Notes: generated by a model not told the origin, from the sequence alone. A stretch of 64,000 nt of DNA from Pseudomonas entomophila (GCF_018417595.1 NZ_CP070982.1:2934001-2998000), one strand, 5' to 3'; positions 35,153 through 43,670 are shown, counted from the stretch's first letter. Program-made: numbers and translations.

Positions 35153-35858
35153 GCGCTGCCAGAACCCTGTTGTAGCGTTGAACCGGCCCACCCAGAGAAC
35201 ATTGATCCACCGAATTTGGCCGAGGCATATGGTCAGTGCGCAGCCAGATGCGCTGTGGTGCGACTCCTTTTTGCCAACAGATGCGTGCCGCTTGCCGGGC
35301 TATCTGCGCCGGCGCGCAACAGTAGACCGTGTCTGGTCTGAACGCCTGCAGTTGATGTGTCAGTTGCATCCACCCGCTGAGGCAGTTGCGCGGCGCCGTC
35401 GTTTGCCCGCGAAGCATCGGTCGGCATTCAGTGGGCAGGTGCTCCAGCGGCAAGCCGTCGTGCAGCAAGCGCACCTGCACCCAAGGCAGCCAGCAGTGGA
35501 TCTCATCGAGCATGCACAGCAACGCCAGTACCCCTTCGCCACGGGTGATCGCCAGCAGCCGTGCGCTCTGCAAGGGCACTGGCCAGGCGCTGCCGAGGGG
35601 GCCTGAATACCCCAGTAGTTCGCCTGGATGCCCCAAGGGGTGTGCGCTGTGGGTAGCCACCATGAACCGACCGTCCCCCCCAGGCAGGCTGACGTAGCTG
35701 CATGCCCAGCGCTCGCTACGATTGGCCAGCAGGCAGTACTGGCCTGGCATCGCCTCGCTCAATTGCGCGCCGCACAGTGCCAGGCGCAGGCATTGCTGAA
35801 TGCCCGGGCCGGGTAAGGTTTCCAGCAAGCGGACACTTTTGCTGTCGTCCCGCTCCAT
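35127..35858 (-). CDS. Degenerate ferredoxin-reductase-like (FNR-fold flavin/NAD) protein
   Basis: This 243-residue protein is of uncertain function. It keeps the outline of the flavin reductase fold: PGQYCLLA (flavin entry), GYSGPLGSAWPVP, LLAITRGEGVLALLCMLDE in place of the GGtGiaP nucleotide loop, and DTVYCCAPAQIARQA in place of the vCGP motif. No cysteine set for an iron-sulfur site is evident at the end. It probably binds flavin or NAD weakly, or not. Its end overlaps the FNR gene end by 26 bases on the opposite strand. Confidence 0.65.
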   Translation of the reverse strand: MERDDSKSVRLLETLPGPGIQQCLRLALCGAQLSEAMPGQYCLLANRSERWACSYVSLPGGDGRFMVATHSAHPLGHPGELLGYSGPLGSAWPVPLQSARLLAITRGEGVLALLCMLDEIHCWLPWVQVRLLHDGLPLEHLPTECRPMLRGQTTAPRNCLSGWMQLTHQLQAFRPDTVYCCAPAQIARQAARICWQKGVAPQRIWLRTDHMPRPNSVDQCSLGGPVQRYNRVLAALNWVPPPG

Positions 35859-35923
35859 AGTTGCCTCGATCTTGTTTGGATTGACCGTGCTGTTTCAGGC
35901 TAAGCGTCCGCCAGAGCGGGACT

Positions 35924-35937
35924 TTGATCAGGGTCAA
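35924..35937. promoter_or_regulatory. ANR/FNR box TTGATCAGGGTCAA
   Basis: Centre 72 bp from the minus-strand start at 35858. Confidence 0.78.
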
Positions 35938-35966
35938 ACCGACAAGCGATGGCGGCAGGCCACTGA

Positions 35967-35980
35967 TTGATAAAGGTCAA
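35967..35980. promoter_or_regulatory. ANR/FNR box TTGATAAAGGTCAA
   Basis: Same 14-mer as the box at 27396; centre 78 bp from the Hsp20 start. With 35924 it forms a divergent pair 43 bp apart. Confidence 0.82.
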
Positions 35981-36051
35981 ACGCGCGGTCGACCCCCAGC
36001 GCACCATCAAGGCGTCTCCCAAGGAGGCATTACTCATTCGAGGAGGTCGTC

Positions 36052-36612
36052 ATGTCCGAAGCAGCCAAGAAAGTACCTGTCACCCCCGCAGCCACCGAGG
36101 CCACCAAGGTGTCGCCAGCAAGCACCAAGCCGTCGGACCTGTGGCGACCGTTCCAGCAGTTGCGGCGTCAGATCGACAGCCTGTTCGACGATTTTGGGCG
36201 CCGGCCATTGCGCATGCCGTTCAGCCACACCCCGTTCGATGTCGAGCCATTCTGGCGGCCTGAGCTGTTCAGCCATGGCTTACCGGCAATGGATATCAGC
36301 GAACTGGCCGACGAATTTCGCATCAGCGCCGAACTGCCAGGTGTGGACGACAAGGATATCGAGATCAAGCTGATCAATGGCAACGTGGTGATTCGCGGCG
36401 AGAAGCAGGAAGAGGTTGACGAAAAGCGAAAAGAATACCACCTGTCGGAGCGGCACTATGGCAGCTTCGAGCGGGTCTTCCAGCTACCCCGTGAAGTCGA
36501 CGCTGAAAAGATCAGTGCCCAGTTTGCCAAGGGTGTGCTGCTGGTGCACCTGCCCAAGCGCGCCGAGGCGATTCACCCTGAAAAAGTGATTCCTATCAAA
36601 AGCAGCAGGTGA
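36052..36612 (+). CDS. Hsp20/alpha-crystallin small heat-shock protein
   Basis: This 186-residue chaperone has a Pro/Thr-rich N-arm, WRPFQQLRRQIDSLFDDF, the alpha-crystallin domain from about 78 to 175 (AMDISELADEFRISAELPG, FQLPREVDAEKISAQFAKGV) and the C-terminal anchoring I-x-I-type end VIPIKSS. It holds unfolding proteins. GGAGG precedes the start. Expression from an ANR box rather than a heat-shock promoter fits the low-oxygen island. Confidence 0.92.
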   Translation: MSEAAKKVPVTPAATEATKVSPASTKPSDLWRPFQQLRRQIDSLFDDFGRRPLRMPFSHTPFDVEPFWRPELFSHGLPAMDISELADEFRISAELPGVDDKDIEIKLINGNVVIRGEKQEEVDEKRKEYHLSERHYGSFERVFQLPREVDAEKISAQFAKGVLLVHLPKRAEAIHPEKVIPIKSSR

Positions 36613-36671
36613 GCGACCCGATTTCAGGAGCAGGGACGCTCCGCCTGCGCATTCCACAAAGGTAGAAAATC

Positions 36672-36734
36672 ATGTCCATTGGCAAATACTTCAACCGGGG
36701 TGTGGTCACGGCGCCGCCCAGTATTTCCCTTTAA
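36672..36734 (+). pseudogene. Fossil of a CBS-domain protein gene (N-terminal 20 codons)
   Basis: ATG at 36672 opens MSIGKYFNRGVVTAPPSISL and stops at TAA 36732. It looks like the beginning of small CBS-domain proteins found near such stress genes (MxIGxYxxRxVVTAxPxxSI); the rest of the domain is missing. Confidence 0.45.
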
Positions 36735-36792
36735 CGGTGACGCGCAGGCCTTCGGCTTGAGTCTCGGCACTGCGCTTGAGCGCCTGGTCGCA
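36721..36792 (-). pseudogene. Possible fossil of a BON-domain protein gene
   Basis: On the minus strand the stretch reads CDQALKRSAETQAEGLRVTV, which resembles the core of periplasmic BON domains (ALxRSAETxAExIRVTV). It ends soon after, overlapping the CBS remnant. Very short, so only suggestive. Confidence 0.3.
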
Positions 36793-36804
36793 CGCCGGGC
36801 GAGC

Positions 36805-36818
36805 TTGATAAATGTCAG
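36805..36818. promoter_or_regulatory. ANR/FNR box TTGATAAATGTCAG
   Basis: Two mismatches from consensus in the right half; centre 67 bp from the lipoprotein start at 36879. Confidence 0.6.
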
Positions 36819-36878
36819 GCTGCGGTGAGTGGCGATGCCGATACTGAGGGTGTCTCAGGCATGTGCGAGGGCACCAAT

Positions 36879-37133
36879 ATGCAACGCTATCTGCTTGCCG
36901 GATTGTCCAGCCTGCTGCTGGCAGCGGCTTCGGGCTGTACCCCTTGGCACGCTGAGCAATATGACGCGCGCCTGGAGTCGGCTGAAAACAATGCGGCTAC
37001 CGCTCGATTGCGGGCCGACCAGGTGTGCTACCGCATCGACCTGGTCGAGCAGACCGCGAACGAGGCGCTGCGCAGAGCGACTCAGGCCCAGGAACAGGTC
37101 CAACGGTTGCTCCAGCAGGCCAAACGCAAGTAA
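36879..37133 (+). CDS. Small Lpp/OprI-like lipoprotein
   Basis: This 84-residue lipoprotein has a signal with lipobox ASGC (Cys about residue 20), then a heptad-patterned coiled coil (YDARLESAENNAATARLRAD, TANEALRRATQAQEQVQRLL) ending in KRK. This is the layout of OprI/Lpp murein lipoproteins, but the terminal lysine is preceded by RK. The start at 36879 was chosen for a complete signal peptide and an upstream GAGGG. It lies five bases before the ATPase pseudogene. Confidence 0.78.
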   Translation: MQRYLLAGLSSLLLAAASGCTPWHAEQYDARLESAENNAATARLRADQVCYRIDLVEQTANEALRRATQAQEQVQRLLQQAKRK

Positions 37134-37138
37134 CCGCC

Positions 37139-38926
37139 ATGTCACGTCGATGGCTGGATCCAAGCCTGTTGCTGGTATGCGTCCTGGCCTTGCTGCTCGG
37201 AGGGCTGAGCTATGCTGCGCAACAGCCGACTTGGGCGGTGCTGGCCTGGGCCGCTGGCAGCGCGCTCATGGTCGTGGTGCTGGTGGTTGAAATGGCCCAG
37301 CGCCTGGCCAAGGGTGAGGCGGGCATCGACCTGATCGCGCTGCTGTCGATTGGCGCAGCCCTGGCTCTGGAGCAATTGCTGCGCTGGCCTGGTGGGCCAG
37401 TGGCGATGTGCAGCGGGTGCTGGCCGTGCTGGTGGTCGCCACACCTTGCCCGCTGATACTGGCGGTGCCGATTGCCATCATCTCGGGCATTTCGAGGGCT
37501 GCACGGCGCAACATACTGGTGCGTGACGGTGAGGTGCTCGAGGCCCTGGCCGGTATCCGCCAGGTGTTCCTCGACAAGACCGGTACCTTGACCAGTGGCC
37601 ATGCCCAGTTGCAGTCGATCGACGTAAAGGGGCAGGGCGCGCCCCTGCAAATGCTGCAGTTGGCCGCTTCGCTGGCCCAGTCCTCGACCCATCCGATTGC
37701 CCAGGCCATCGTTCACGCCGCCCGCCTGCGCCACCTGACGCTGACTGCTGCCCAGCAGGTGCAGGAAAGCCCCGGCCAGGGTCTTGCCGGGATCGTGCAA
37801 GGCCAGGCTATACGCTTGGGGAGCCTGGCCTATGTGCAAAATGAGCAGGACGATGGCCGCTGGGCACAGGCGCGCCTGCAGCAACTGGACTACCTGGCCA
37901 ACAGCGGCAGTTTCGTGGCGGTTGACGGCGAGTTGAAAGCGGTACTGCGGCTGGCGCCGGGAAACCCCCCAGACACTGCGCTGCCTGCGGGCGCGTGGTA
38001 TCGACAAGGTGGTCATGCTCACCGGCGACCGCCCGGAAACGGCGGAAATGGTCGCGCTGGCGGCGGGTATCGACGAGCTTCGCTCGGGTCTCTCGCCCGA
38101 GGACAAGATTCGCCTGGTGCAGGAAGGCTGCCGCACGGCGCCCTCGCTGATGGTGGGCGATGGCATCAACGATGCGCCGGCATTGGCGGCGGCCAATGTC
38201 GGGGTTGCCATGGGCGCTTCTGGTGTTACGGCTTCTGCCCAGGCGGCCGGTGTGGTATTGCTGGTCGATCGCCTCGATCGATTGGTCGAGGCCTTGGATA
38301 TCGCCCGGCACGCCGTGTACATCGCCCGGCAAGGGGGATGGGTGGGCATGAGCCTGTCGTTGCTGGCCATGGTGGTTGCGGCCGCTGGCTACCTGCCCGC
38401 GTTGCTGGGGGCGGTGTTGCAGGAAGGTATCGATCTGTTGATCATCGCCAACGCCTTGCGCGCGCTGGGCCCCTTGACGGCTAGCCGACGCAGTGGGCTT
38501 GCCGCCAAGGACCTGGATCGGTTGCAGGATGAACATCGGCAACTCGACGGGTTGCTGACGGAACTGAGCCAGATGGCCGGCGACTTCGCCAAGCGTCCCA
38601 TCGAGCAGGCGCGGGCCGACCTGGGCAAACTGGTCACCGGGTTGCATGACCTTCTGGAGCGCCACGAGCGCGATGACGAGCGCCGTTTGTATCCGCTGCT
38701 GAGCCGCTTCATGCCCGGCGAAGATCCGCTGTTGGCGATGAGCCATACCCACCGGGAAATTTTCCGCCTCATTCATCTTCTGTCCTGCATGAGCCACGAT
38801 TTCAGCCGGGCGGCAGCGAGCCCGAACGCTGATGACATCCAGCACCAGTTGATACGCCTGGACACCTTGGCCAAGTTGCATTTCGACCAGGAAGAAGCCC
38901 TGTATCGGTACCTGGATCACCGCTGA
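37139..38926 (+). pseudogene. Broken P-type cation ATPase with C-terminal hemerythrin domain
   Basis: Three frames together make one gene. Frame 1 (37139 to about 37375) gives the first two helices (LDPSLLLVCVLALLLGGLSY, LIALLSIGAALALEQ). It then jumps to frame 2 with ASGDVQRVLAVLVVATPCPL and the phosphorylation motif DKTGTLT, so about 200 codons including the actuator domain are deleted and the frame is lost. A second shift at a run of six C (37965-37970) moves to frame 3, RARGIDKVVMLTGDRPETAE and VGDGINDAPAL. The last about 140 residues form a hemerythrin HHE domain (QDEHRQLDGLL, LLERHERDDERRLYPLL, HFDQEEAL). Not a working pump as written. Confidence 0.85.
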
Positions 38927-38952
38927 GCGCGGTGCAAGGCCATGCGCCGGGG

Positions 38953-39900
38953 TCACCGCCGGTTTGCAAGCAAATCGGCGACCAAGGTGCTGGTATCGAC
39001 AATCTCCAGCTGCGCCATGCAGCGCACGGGCAGGCGAAAAGGCGCGATGCTGTCGGCCACCAGTACCCGTTCGAACGCACCGCTGTCGAACAGCTCGCCA
39101 CCGGTGGTGAACAGGCCGTGGGTAGCAGCGGCCAGCATGCGGCTGGCTCCCGCCTGCCGGCAGGCTTGGGCCGCATGTAGCAGCGTCTGCCCCGTGCTGA
39201 TCAGGTCATCGAACACGATGACGGTGCGGCCTGCCACGTTACCGACCAGATGGTCGCCGCTCAGGCCTGCCTGCTGGCGGTGCTTTTCCATCATGGCCAC
39301 CGATACCGGGCGCCCCAGCAAGTCCGCCAGGACCAGGCGAAACTGCTCGGCGCGCTTGATGCCTCCGATATCCGGCGAGACGACCGTGACCGACTGCTCG
39401 CCGAGCAACGGGGCCAGGCGTTGGGCGAACAATTGGGTGCATTGCAGATTCCAACTCGGGATCCGGTAGGCGTTGTCAAAAGCGCTGGGGTTGTGCACGT
39501 CCAGCGCCACTATGCGGTCGACGCCGCAGCTTTCCATCAGCCGCGCTACATACCGGGTGATGGTAGCGTCCTGAAACTCCACCTTGCGGTCCTTGCGGCC
39601 ATAACACAGGTAAGGCGTGACTGCTGTCACCTGGTTGGCGCCGGCGTCCTTGAGCGCAGCACAGAAGAACAACAAGCGGCACAGCTTGTCGTGAGCGCTG
39701 TGGTGCGCGTCACCGAAGAGCGAGTGAAAGACGATGACCGATCGAGCGTCGACCGATTCGCCAGGCCAGCATTTGTGCTCGCCGTCCTCGTAGTCGCGCT
39801 CTTCATGTGCCGACAGTTTCCAGCCCAGGCATTGCGCGACGGCATTTCCATAGGCCTGGCTGCCTTGCAAGGCGAACAGTATCGGCGGTGTGTCATTCAT
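38953..39900 (-). CDS. Ribose-phosphate pyrophosphokinase (PRPP synthetase) paralogue
   Basis: This 315-residue protein makes PRPP from ribose 5-phosphate and ATP. It has the flexible loop region TPYLCYGRKDRK, the histidine in LDVHNPSAFDN, and the PRPP-binding loop VIVFDDLISTGQTLLHAA. It differs from housekeeping Prs in its opening (ILFALQGSQAYGNAVAQCLG) and the regulatory site, suggesting an atypical class. It is downstream of a universal stress protein gene in one operon with an ANR box. Confidence 0.88.
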   Translation of the reverse strand: MNDTPPILFALQGSQAYGNAVAQCLGWKLSAHEERDYEDGEHKCWPGESVDARSVIVFHSLFGDAHHSAHDKLCRLLFFCAALKDAGANQVTAVTPYLCYGRKDRKVEFQDATITRYVARLMESCGVDRIVALDVHNPSAFDNAYRIPSWNLQCTQLFAQRLAPLLGEQSVTVVSPDIGGIKRAEQFRLVLADLLGRPVSVAMMEKHRQQAGLSGDHLVGNVAGRTVIVFDDLISTGQTLLHAAQACRQAGASRMLAAATHGLFTTGGELFDSGAFERVLVADSIAPFRLPVRCMAQLEIVDTSTLVADLLANRR

Positions 39901-39934
39901 GCCCAGCGCTCCAGAGGTCGTTCACAGCAACCGT

Positions 39935-40831
39935 TCAACCGTGGATGGCCAGAATGCTGGAGTGAACCTTGTACAGGGTTTGCTCGGTCGTACTTCCGAC
40001 GACCTTGCTCACGCCCCCGTGGTAGAGCGTGCCCATCACCACTACATTGAAGCCATGCTGGTTCGCGTATTCGCTGACCACGTTACGGGCAGCGCCTCGC
40101 ACCAGGTGCAGGTGATCTGGCTTGATGCCGTAGTGGCCGCCGAACGTCGCCATGCGCTCGCGCGCGCGACCGGACATTTCCTCGACCAGCTTGTCAGTCC
40201 AGGCCACGGGGGCGGCGGCATAGGCAACGAAGCTGGCGCTGGGTTCATAGGCCTGCAGCAGATGCAGTTGCGCCTTGCATCGTTGTGCCAGTGCCTGTGC
40301 CGCTTGCAGAATGTGGCCGTTGAGCTTGTCGATCACAGGGTCGTGCTCGACCAGATCGACGGCGACGAGTATGCGCGCTGGCAGCCCGGTTTCAGCCTGG
40401 GCCACCAGGTGCAGCGGTATCGGGCAACGGCGCAGCAATTGCCAGTCCAAGGGTGTAAGCAAGGCACGGCTCAAGGCGGTTTCGTGCTTGATATCCTTGA
40501 TCACCATCTCTACCCGGTGCAGTTGGGCCAACCGGATCAAGTCCTTGAGAGGGTCTTCATCGTCCAGTGTCTCGGCATAGGCGGTAATGCCCAGTTCGCC
40601 CAGCGCCTTCACCTGGTCGGCGAGCCAAGCCTTGCGGTGCTCGGCGTCCTGCTTGCGGGCATTGCTGCGCAGCACCTGGTCCAGTGTGGCCAGGCGTGAG
40701 GGCAGTTGGCTGAGCACCACCAGGTGCAAGGTGGCGCCTGTCGTGCTGGCCAGCGCCTGAGCACGCGTCAACGCAGGCGAGGGGTGCAGGTCTGGATGGC
40801 AGATCAGTAGCAGTCGCGAGTCAGCGTTCAT
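39935..40831 (-). CDS. Tandem-domain universal stress protein
   Basis: This 298-residue UspE-like protein has two Usp domains; the second ends with VVVMGTLYHGGVSKVVGSTT, a complete ATP-binding pattern. ATG 40831 has GAGG six bases upstream; a longer frame to 40966 crosses the ANR box. It is separated by 34 bases from the PRPP synthetase gene. Confidence 0.9.
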   Translation of the reverse strand: MNADSRLLLICHPDLHPSPALTRAQALASTTGATLHLVVLSQLPSRLATLDQVLRSNARKQDAEHRKAWLADQVKALGELGITAYAETLDDEDPLKDLIRLAQLHRVEMVIKDIKHETALSRALLTPLDWQLLRRCPIPLHLVAQAETGLPARILVAVDLVEHDPVIDKLNGHILQAAQALAQRCKAQLHLLQAYEPSASFVAYAAAPVAWTDKLVEEMSGRARERMATFGGHYGIKPDHLHLVRGAARNVVSEYANQHGFNVVVMGTLYHGGVSKVVGSTTEQTLYKVHSSILAIHG

Positions 40832-40910
40832 GATGGCCTCCACGGCAATGGCAGCCTCGATGAAGGCCCACCGGTTCAGGCCAAGGGTGACGCAGTGGGG
40901 CTTGATGGCC

Positions 40911-40924
40911 TTGATATTTATCAA
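40911..40924. promoter_or_regulatory. ANR/FNR box TTGATATTTATCAA (perfect)
   Basis: Full consensus palindrome; centre 86 bp from ATG 40831. Confidence 0.88.
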
Positions 40925-40973
40925 GATTGGCTGAGCGGCAGCTTCGATGACATTCCCTATGGGCAACGCTACT

Positions 40974-41558
40974 TCATCGAGTCGATTCAGGCGGTATCAC
41001 GGCGCGACCGTGGTGAATCACTTCCACGCAGAAAACCGCTTCGAAAGGCGGCACATGGCATTCCACGATATCCTGCTCGGCGACCTGCAGGTGGATACCC
41101 ACGATATGCGCATGCACGGGTTGCTGACAGGCGTGGCGGTCAACGAGCACCGCGCTGAGTACCCGACGCGCGCCTAGCTGAGCCAGGTAAGCGCAGGTGC
41201 GCAGCAGGGAGTGCCCTTCGTACAGCACATCATCGACCACCAGCAACGTGGTGTCGGCCAGATTCAGGGCGGCCAACTCAGGGTTCTCGACGAGCTGCGG
41301 ATGGGCATGCAGGATGCTGAGGTCGTCGGCGTAACGCTTGACCTTGACCGGGTAGAGCGGAAATGGCGCGGCCCCGGTCAGTTGCTGCAAGTGCAGTTGC
41401 AGGCGACGCGCCAAAGGCTCTCCTCGGCGTTGAATCCCCACCAGTACCACGGGCTGTGCGGGCATGAACGCCAGGGCCTGATGCGCCATGGTATGCAGCA
41501 CGCTATCGAGATCTTGTTCGTCATACAGGCGAACGCATGAGGGAGCGGGGCGGTTCAC
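40974..41558 (-). CDS. PyrR-like phosphoribosyltransferase
   Basis: This about 195-residue type I phosphoribosyltransferase has the PRPP loop LLVVDDVLYEGHSLL and the PyrR-like opening VVLVGIQRRGEPLARRL. It may act as a uracil or purine phosphoribosyltransferase. The GTG at 41558 is preferred because an ANR-like box ends at 41633, leaving a normal leader; ATG 41588 and TTG 41633 are in frame too. It may use PRPP made by the neighbouring synthetase. Confidence 0.83.
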   Translation of the reverse strand: MNRPAPSCVRLYDEQDLDSVLHTMAHQALAFMPAQPVVLVGIQRRGEPLARRLQLHLQQLTGAAPFPLYPVKVKRYADDLSILHAHPQLVENPELAALNLADTTLLVVDDVLYEGHSLLRTCAYLAQLGARRVLSAVLVDRHACQQPVHAHIVGIHLQVAEQDIVECHVPPFEAVFCVEVIHHGRAVIPPESTR

Positions 41559-41619
41559 GATTCTTTTCCATGGCCGGCCAATAGACATTGGCAACTTACG
41601 CCGCCGTCGGCAGCTCGAC

Positions 41620-41633
41620 TTGATAAAAGCCAA
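41620..41633. promoter_or_regulatory. ANR/FNR-like box TTGATAAAAGCCAA
   Basis: Two mismatches in the right half. Centre 68 bp from the GTG 41558 chosen for the phosphoribosyltransferase, supporting that start. Confidence 0.55.
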
Positions 41634-41750
41634 TTACCGGTCAATTCCACTATCAACCCGCACCGTCTCATTCCGGGACCGTACTCATCTAGAGCACATC
41701 CGCTAAGATAAAATTTGTTCTTGTCTGTAGTTCGAAAATGGAGCGCTGAG

Positions 41751-42188
41751 ATGCTCGTTGATATCGCTGTCTTCACGCCGTGGTCGGCATTGGCAGGCGG
41801 GGCACTGATCGGTTTGGCCGCCGGGCTGTTCGCCGTGGCGAACGGGCGCATCGCGGGTATCAGCGGTTTGCTCGGCTCGCTGCTGCAAAGTGGTGGAGAA
41901 GGGCGCGACGAAAAAGTGTGCTTTTTGCTGGGACTTACTGCCGCGCCACTTTTATGGCAAGTGTTCCTGGCGATGCCCCTGGTTCACTTCAGTACGGCGC
42001 CCTGGGCGCTGATGGTTGCGGGGCTGCTGGTAGGCCTGGGTACCCGTTATGGCGGTGGCTGCACCAGTGGCCATGGTGTGTGTGGCCTGTCACGCCTGTC
42101 GCCCCGTTCTGCGCTGGCGACGCTGTGCTTCATGGCGGCCGGTTTTGTCACGGTCTTCGTGGTTCGGCACCTTCTGGCGGGCGCGTGA
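41751..42188 (+). CDS. YeeE/YedE-family transporter subunit
   Basis: This 145-residue membrane protein has four helices and the family signature [20 protein letters not shown] with two cysteines. Family members move thiosulfate or other sulfur species across the inner membrane. The start at 41751 has GGAG seven bases upstream. It pairs with the gene that begins two bases after its stop; such half-size pairs are usual. Confidence 0.88.
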   Translation: MLVDIAVFTPWSALAGGALIGLAAGLFAVANGRIAGISGLLGSLLQSGGEGRDEKVCFLLGLTAAPLLWQVFLAMPLVHFSTAPWALMVAGLLVGLGTRYGGGCTSGHGVCGLSRLSPRSALATLCFMAAGFVTVFVVRHLLAGA

Positions 42189-42189
42189 A

Positions 42190-42624
42190 ATGAAACGGAT
42201 CAGCGGTTTCATCGCGGGGGTGTTGTTCGGTATGGGGTTATTGCTGTCCGGGATGACAAACCCCGCCAAGGTGCTGGGTTTTCTCGACCTTGCCGGGCAA
42301 TGGGACCCATCGCTGGCACTGGTCATGGCAGGTGCCATAGGTGCCGCGCTGTTGCCTATGACCTGGGCGCGACGACGTACCTCGGCCTTGCTGGGGGGAA
42401 CGATGCAGCTGCCTGCCAGGCGCGATATCGACCGTCGACTCGTCGGCGGGAGCCTGGTCTTCGGCGTCGGCTGGGGACTTGCCGGCGTGTGTCCGGGCCC
42501 GGCGCTGGTGTTGCTCGTTGGCGGGTACTGGCAAGCCTGGCTATTTGTGGCCGCGATGCTTGCCGGTATGGGGTTGTTCAATGCCTTGGAAGCGATTCGC
42601 AGCAGTTCTCAGGGCGGCAGGTGA
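42190..42624 (+). CDS. YeeE/YedE-family (DUF6691) transporter subunit
   Basis: This 144-residue membrane protein is the second half of the pair ([38 protein letters not shown] with the conserved cysteine). Together the two match full-length sulfur transporters. The upstream region contains no obvious ANR box, and the ArsR/rhodanese genes often next to such pairs are absent here. Confidence 0.88.
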   Translation: MKRISGFIAGVLFGMGLLLSGMTNPAKVLGFLDLAGQWDPSLALVMAGAIGAALLPMTWARRRTSALLGGTMQLPARRDIDRRLVGGSLVFGVGWGLAGVCPGPALVLLVGGYWQAWLFVAAMLAGMGLFNALEAIRSSSQGGR

Positions 42625-42643
42625 AGCAGAGGGCTGCCTTCCA

Positions 42644-42689
42644 CAATACGCTATTTAACATAATATACATTATGCGCATGTTCGTATTG
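42644..42689. repeat. Two-tier AT-rich inverted repeat
   Basis: Inner arms CATAAT/ATTATG (42659-42674) and outer arms CAATACG/CGTATTG (42644-42650 and 42683-42689) share the same centre. It lies between the convergent transporter and hypothetical genes. Confidence 0.6.
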
Positions 42690-42751
42690 AGCATCACGCC
42701 CAGAGGGAGGCCAGATTTCAGCCTCCATCAAAGCCCCATTGCCAATCCAGC

Positions 42752-43498
42752 TCACTGGTACATCAATTCCTTCGGTACTCCATACCGACCGCCGTCATAA
42801 TCCAGGCTGAACATCTTCGTCCTCGACTTGACCTCCATTTCTTCACAGTCATCCTCACCCTTGAGAACGGCCTGCCTGCCAGTCGAAACCTCGGTAATCC
42901 GTATTTGGCTGAATCCATCCTTGCCAGCTTTGCCAATCGCCAGGGTCCGCTTTGTCTCGCCGAATTCACCGGCGCAGACACCGTCCCATTCGCCCTGGCT
43001 CTCACTGACAACCAAGTGCCCCATGATCCGGCGCAACTGCGAACCGTCGTTCACGTACAGACTCAGGGTTTCACTGCCATACGGATTGACCCGTGACGAA
43101 CCTGAGTGGCTGATGCGCACGCCAAATGCCCGTAGCCCAGGGGCTACCTGATAACGTGCAGTGTCCAGGCTCAGGCCTGAAAATCGCATCGCATCGGAGA
43201 TGATCGCAGCGTGTTGATAATTGCGGCCAATAATCTTGCCACTGGCGGCATCAGCCACCAGCACATCTAGGCCGTAATTGCCATGCCCGTCTTCATCGAT
43301 GTCCACTTTCATGGGCAAGGCTGCCACGACCTGGCTGGCGTCTGCGGGATTGACCTTGCAGACCGCATATTCGCTGTCGAGCTTCAGTGTCGGATGCAAT
43401 GTCTGGGCCCAGGTCTGCAGGTACTGCGTGCAGTCGCCCCAGGCGGTCAAAGAGAGAAACAGCAGCGGTAATACGGTAAATCCGCGCATGGGACTCAT
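42752..43498 (-). CDS. Exported hypothetical protein
   Basis: This 248-residue protein has a signal peptide (MRGFTVLPLLFLSLTAWG, then DCTQY). An Asp-rich segment KVDIDEDGHGNYGLDV might bind calcium, and the C-terminal half has the repeated STGRQAVL/GEDDCEEMEVKSRT style. No family is recognised. The start could be 43498 or 43489. Four cysteines in the mature part suggest disulfides. Confidence 0.72.
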   Translation of the reverse strand: MSPMRGFTVLPLLFLSLTAWGDCTQYLQTWAQTLHPTLKLDSEYAVCKVNPADASQVVAALPMKVDIDEDGHGNYGLDVLVADAASGKIIGRNYQHAAIISDAMRFSGLSLDTARYQVAPGLRAFGVRISHSGSSRVNPYGSETLSLYVNDGSQLRRIMGHLVVSESQGEWDGVCAGEFGETKRTLAIGKAGKDGFSQIRITEVSTGRQAVLKGEDDCEEMEVKSRTKMFSLDYDGGRYGVPKELMYQ

Positions 43499-43582
43499 TC
43501 CTTTGAGGGTTTTTCATAGTAAATAGGCCAGGCACCAGCAAAGCGTGCTCACACCCTTCTTGACGTATCGATAATCCCAGTT

Positions 43583-43618
43583 GATAACTCAACTAAATAT
43601 TCATTTAGTTGAGTTATC
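43583..43618. repeat. Perfect 16-bp inverted repeat with 4-base loop
   Basis: GATAACTCAACTAAAT and its exact complement ATTTAGTTGAGTTATC flank ATTC. It is AT-rich in a GC-rich setting and placed between two minus-strand hypothetical genes, 53 bases after one stop and 85 before the next start. No T-run follows, so a classic terminator is not certain. Confidence 0.75.
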
Positions 43619-43670
43619 GTTTATGCCGCCTCTCCTGCTGTTCGCTCCAACGGCAACCCAGCCGGGCCTC

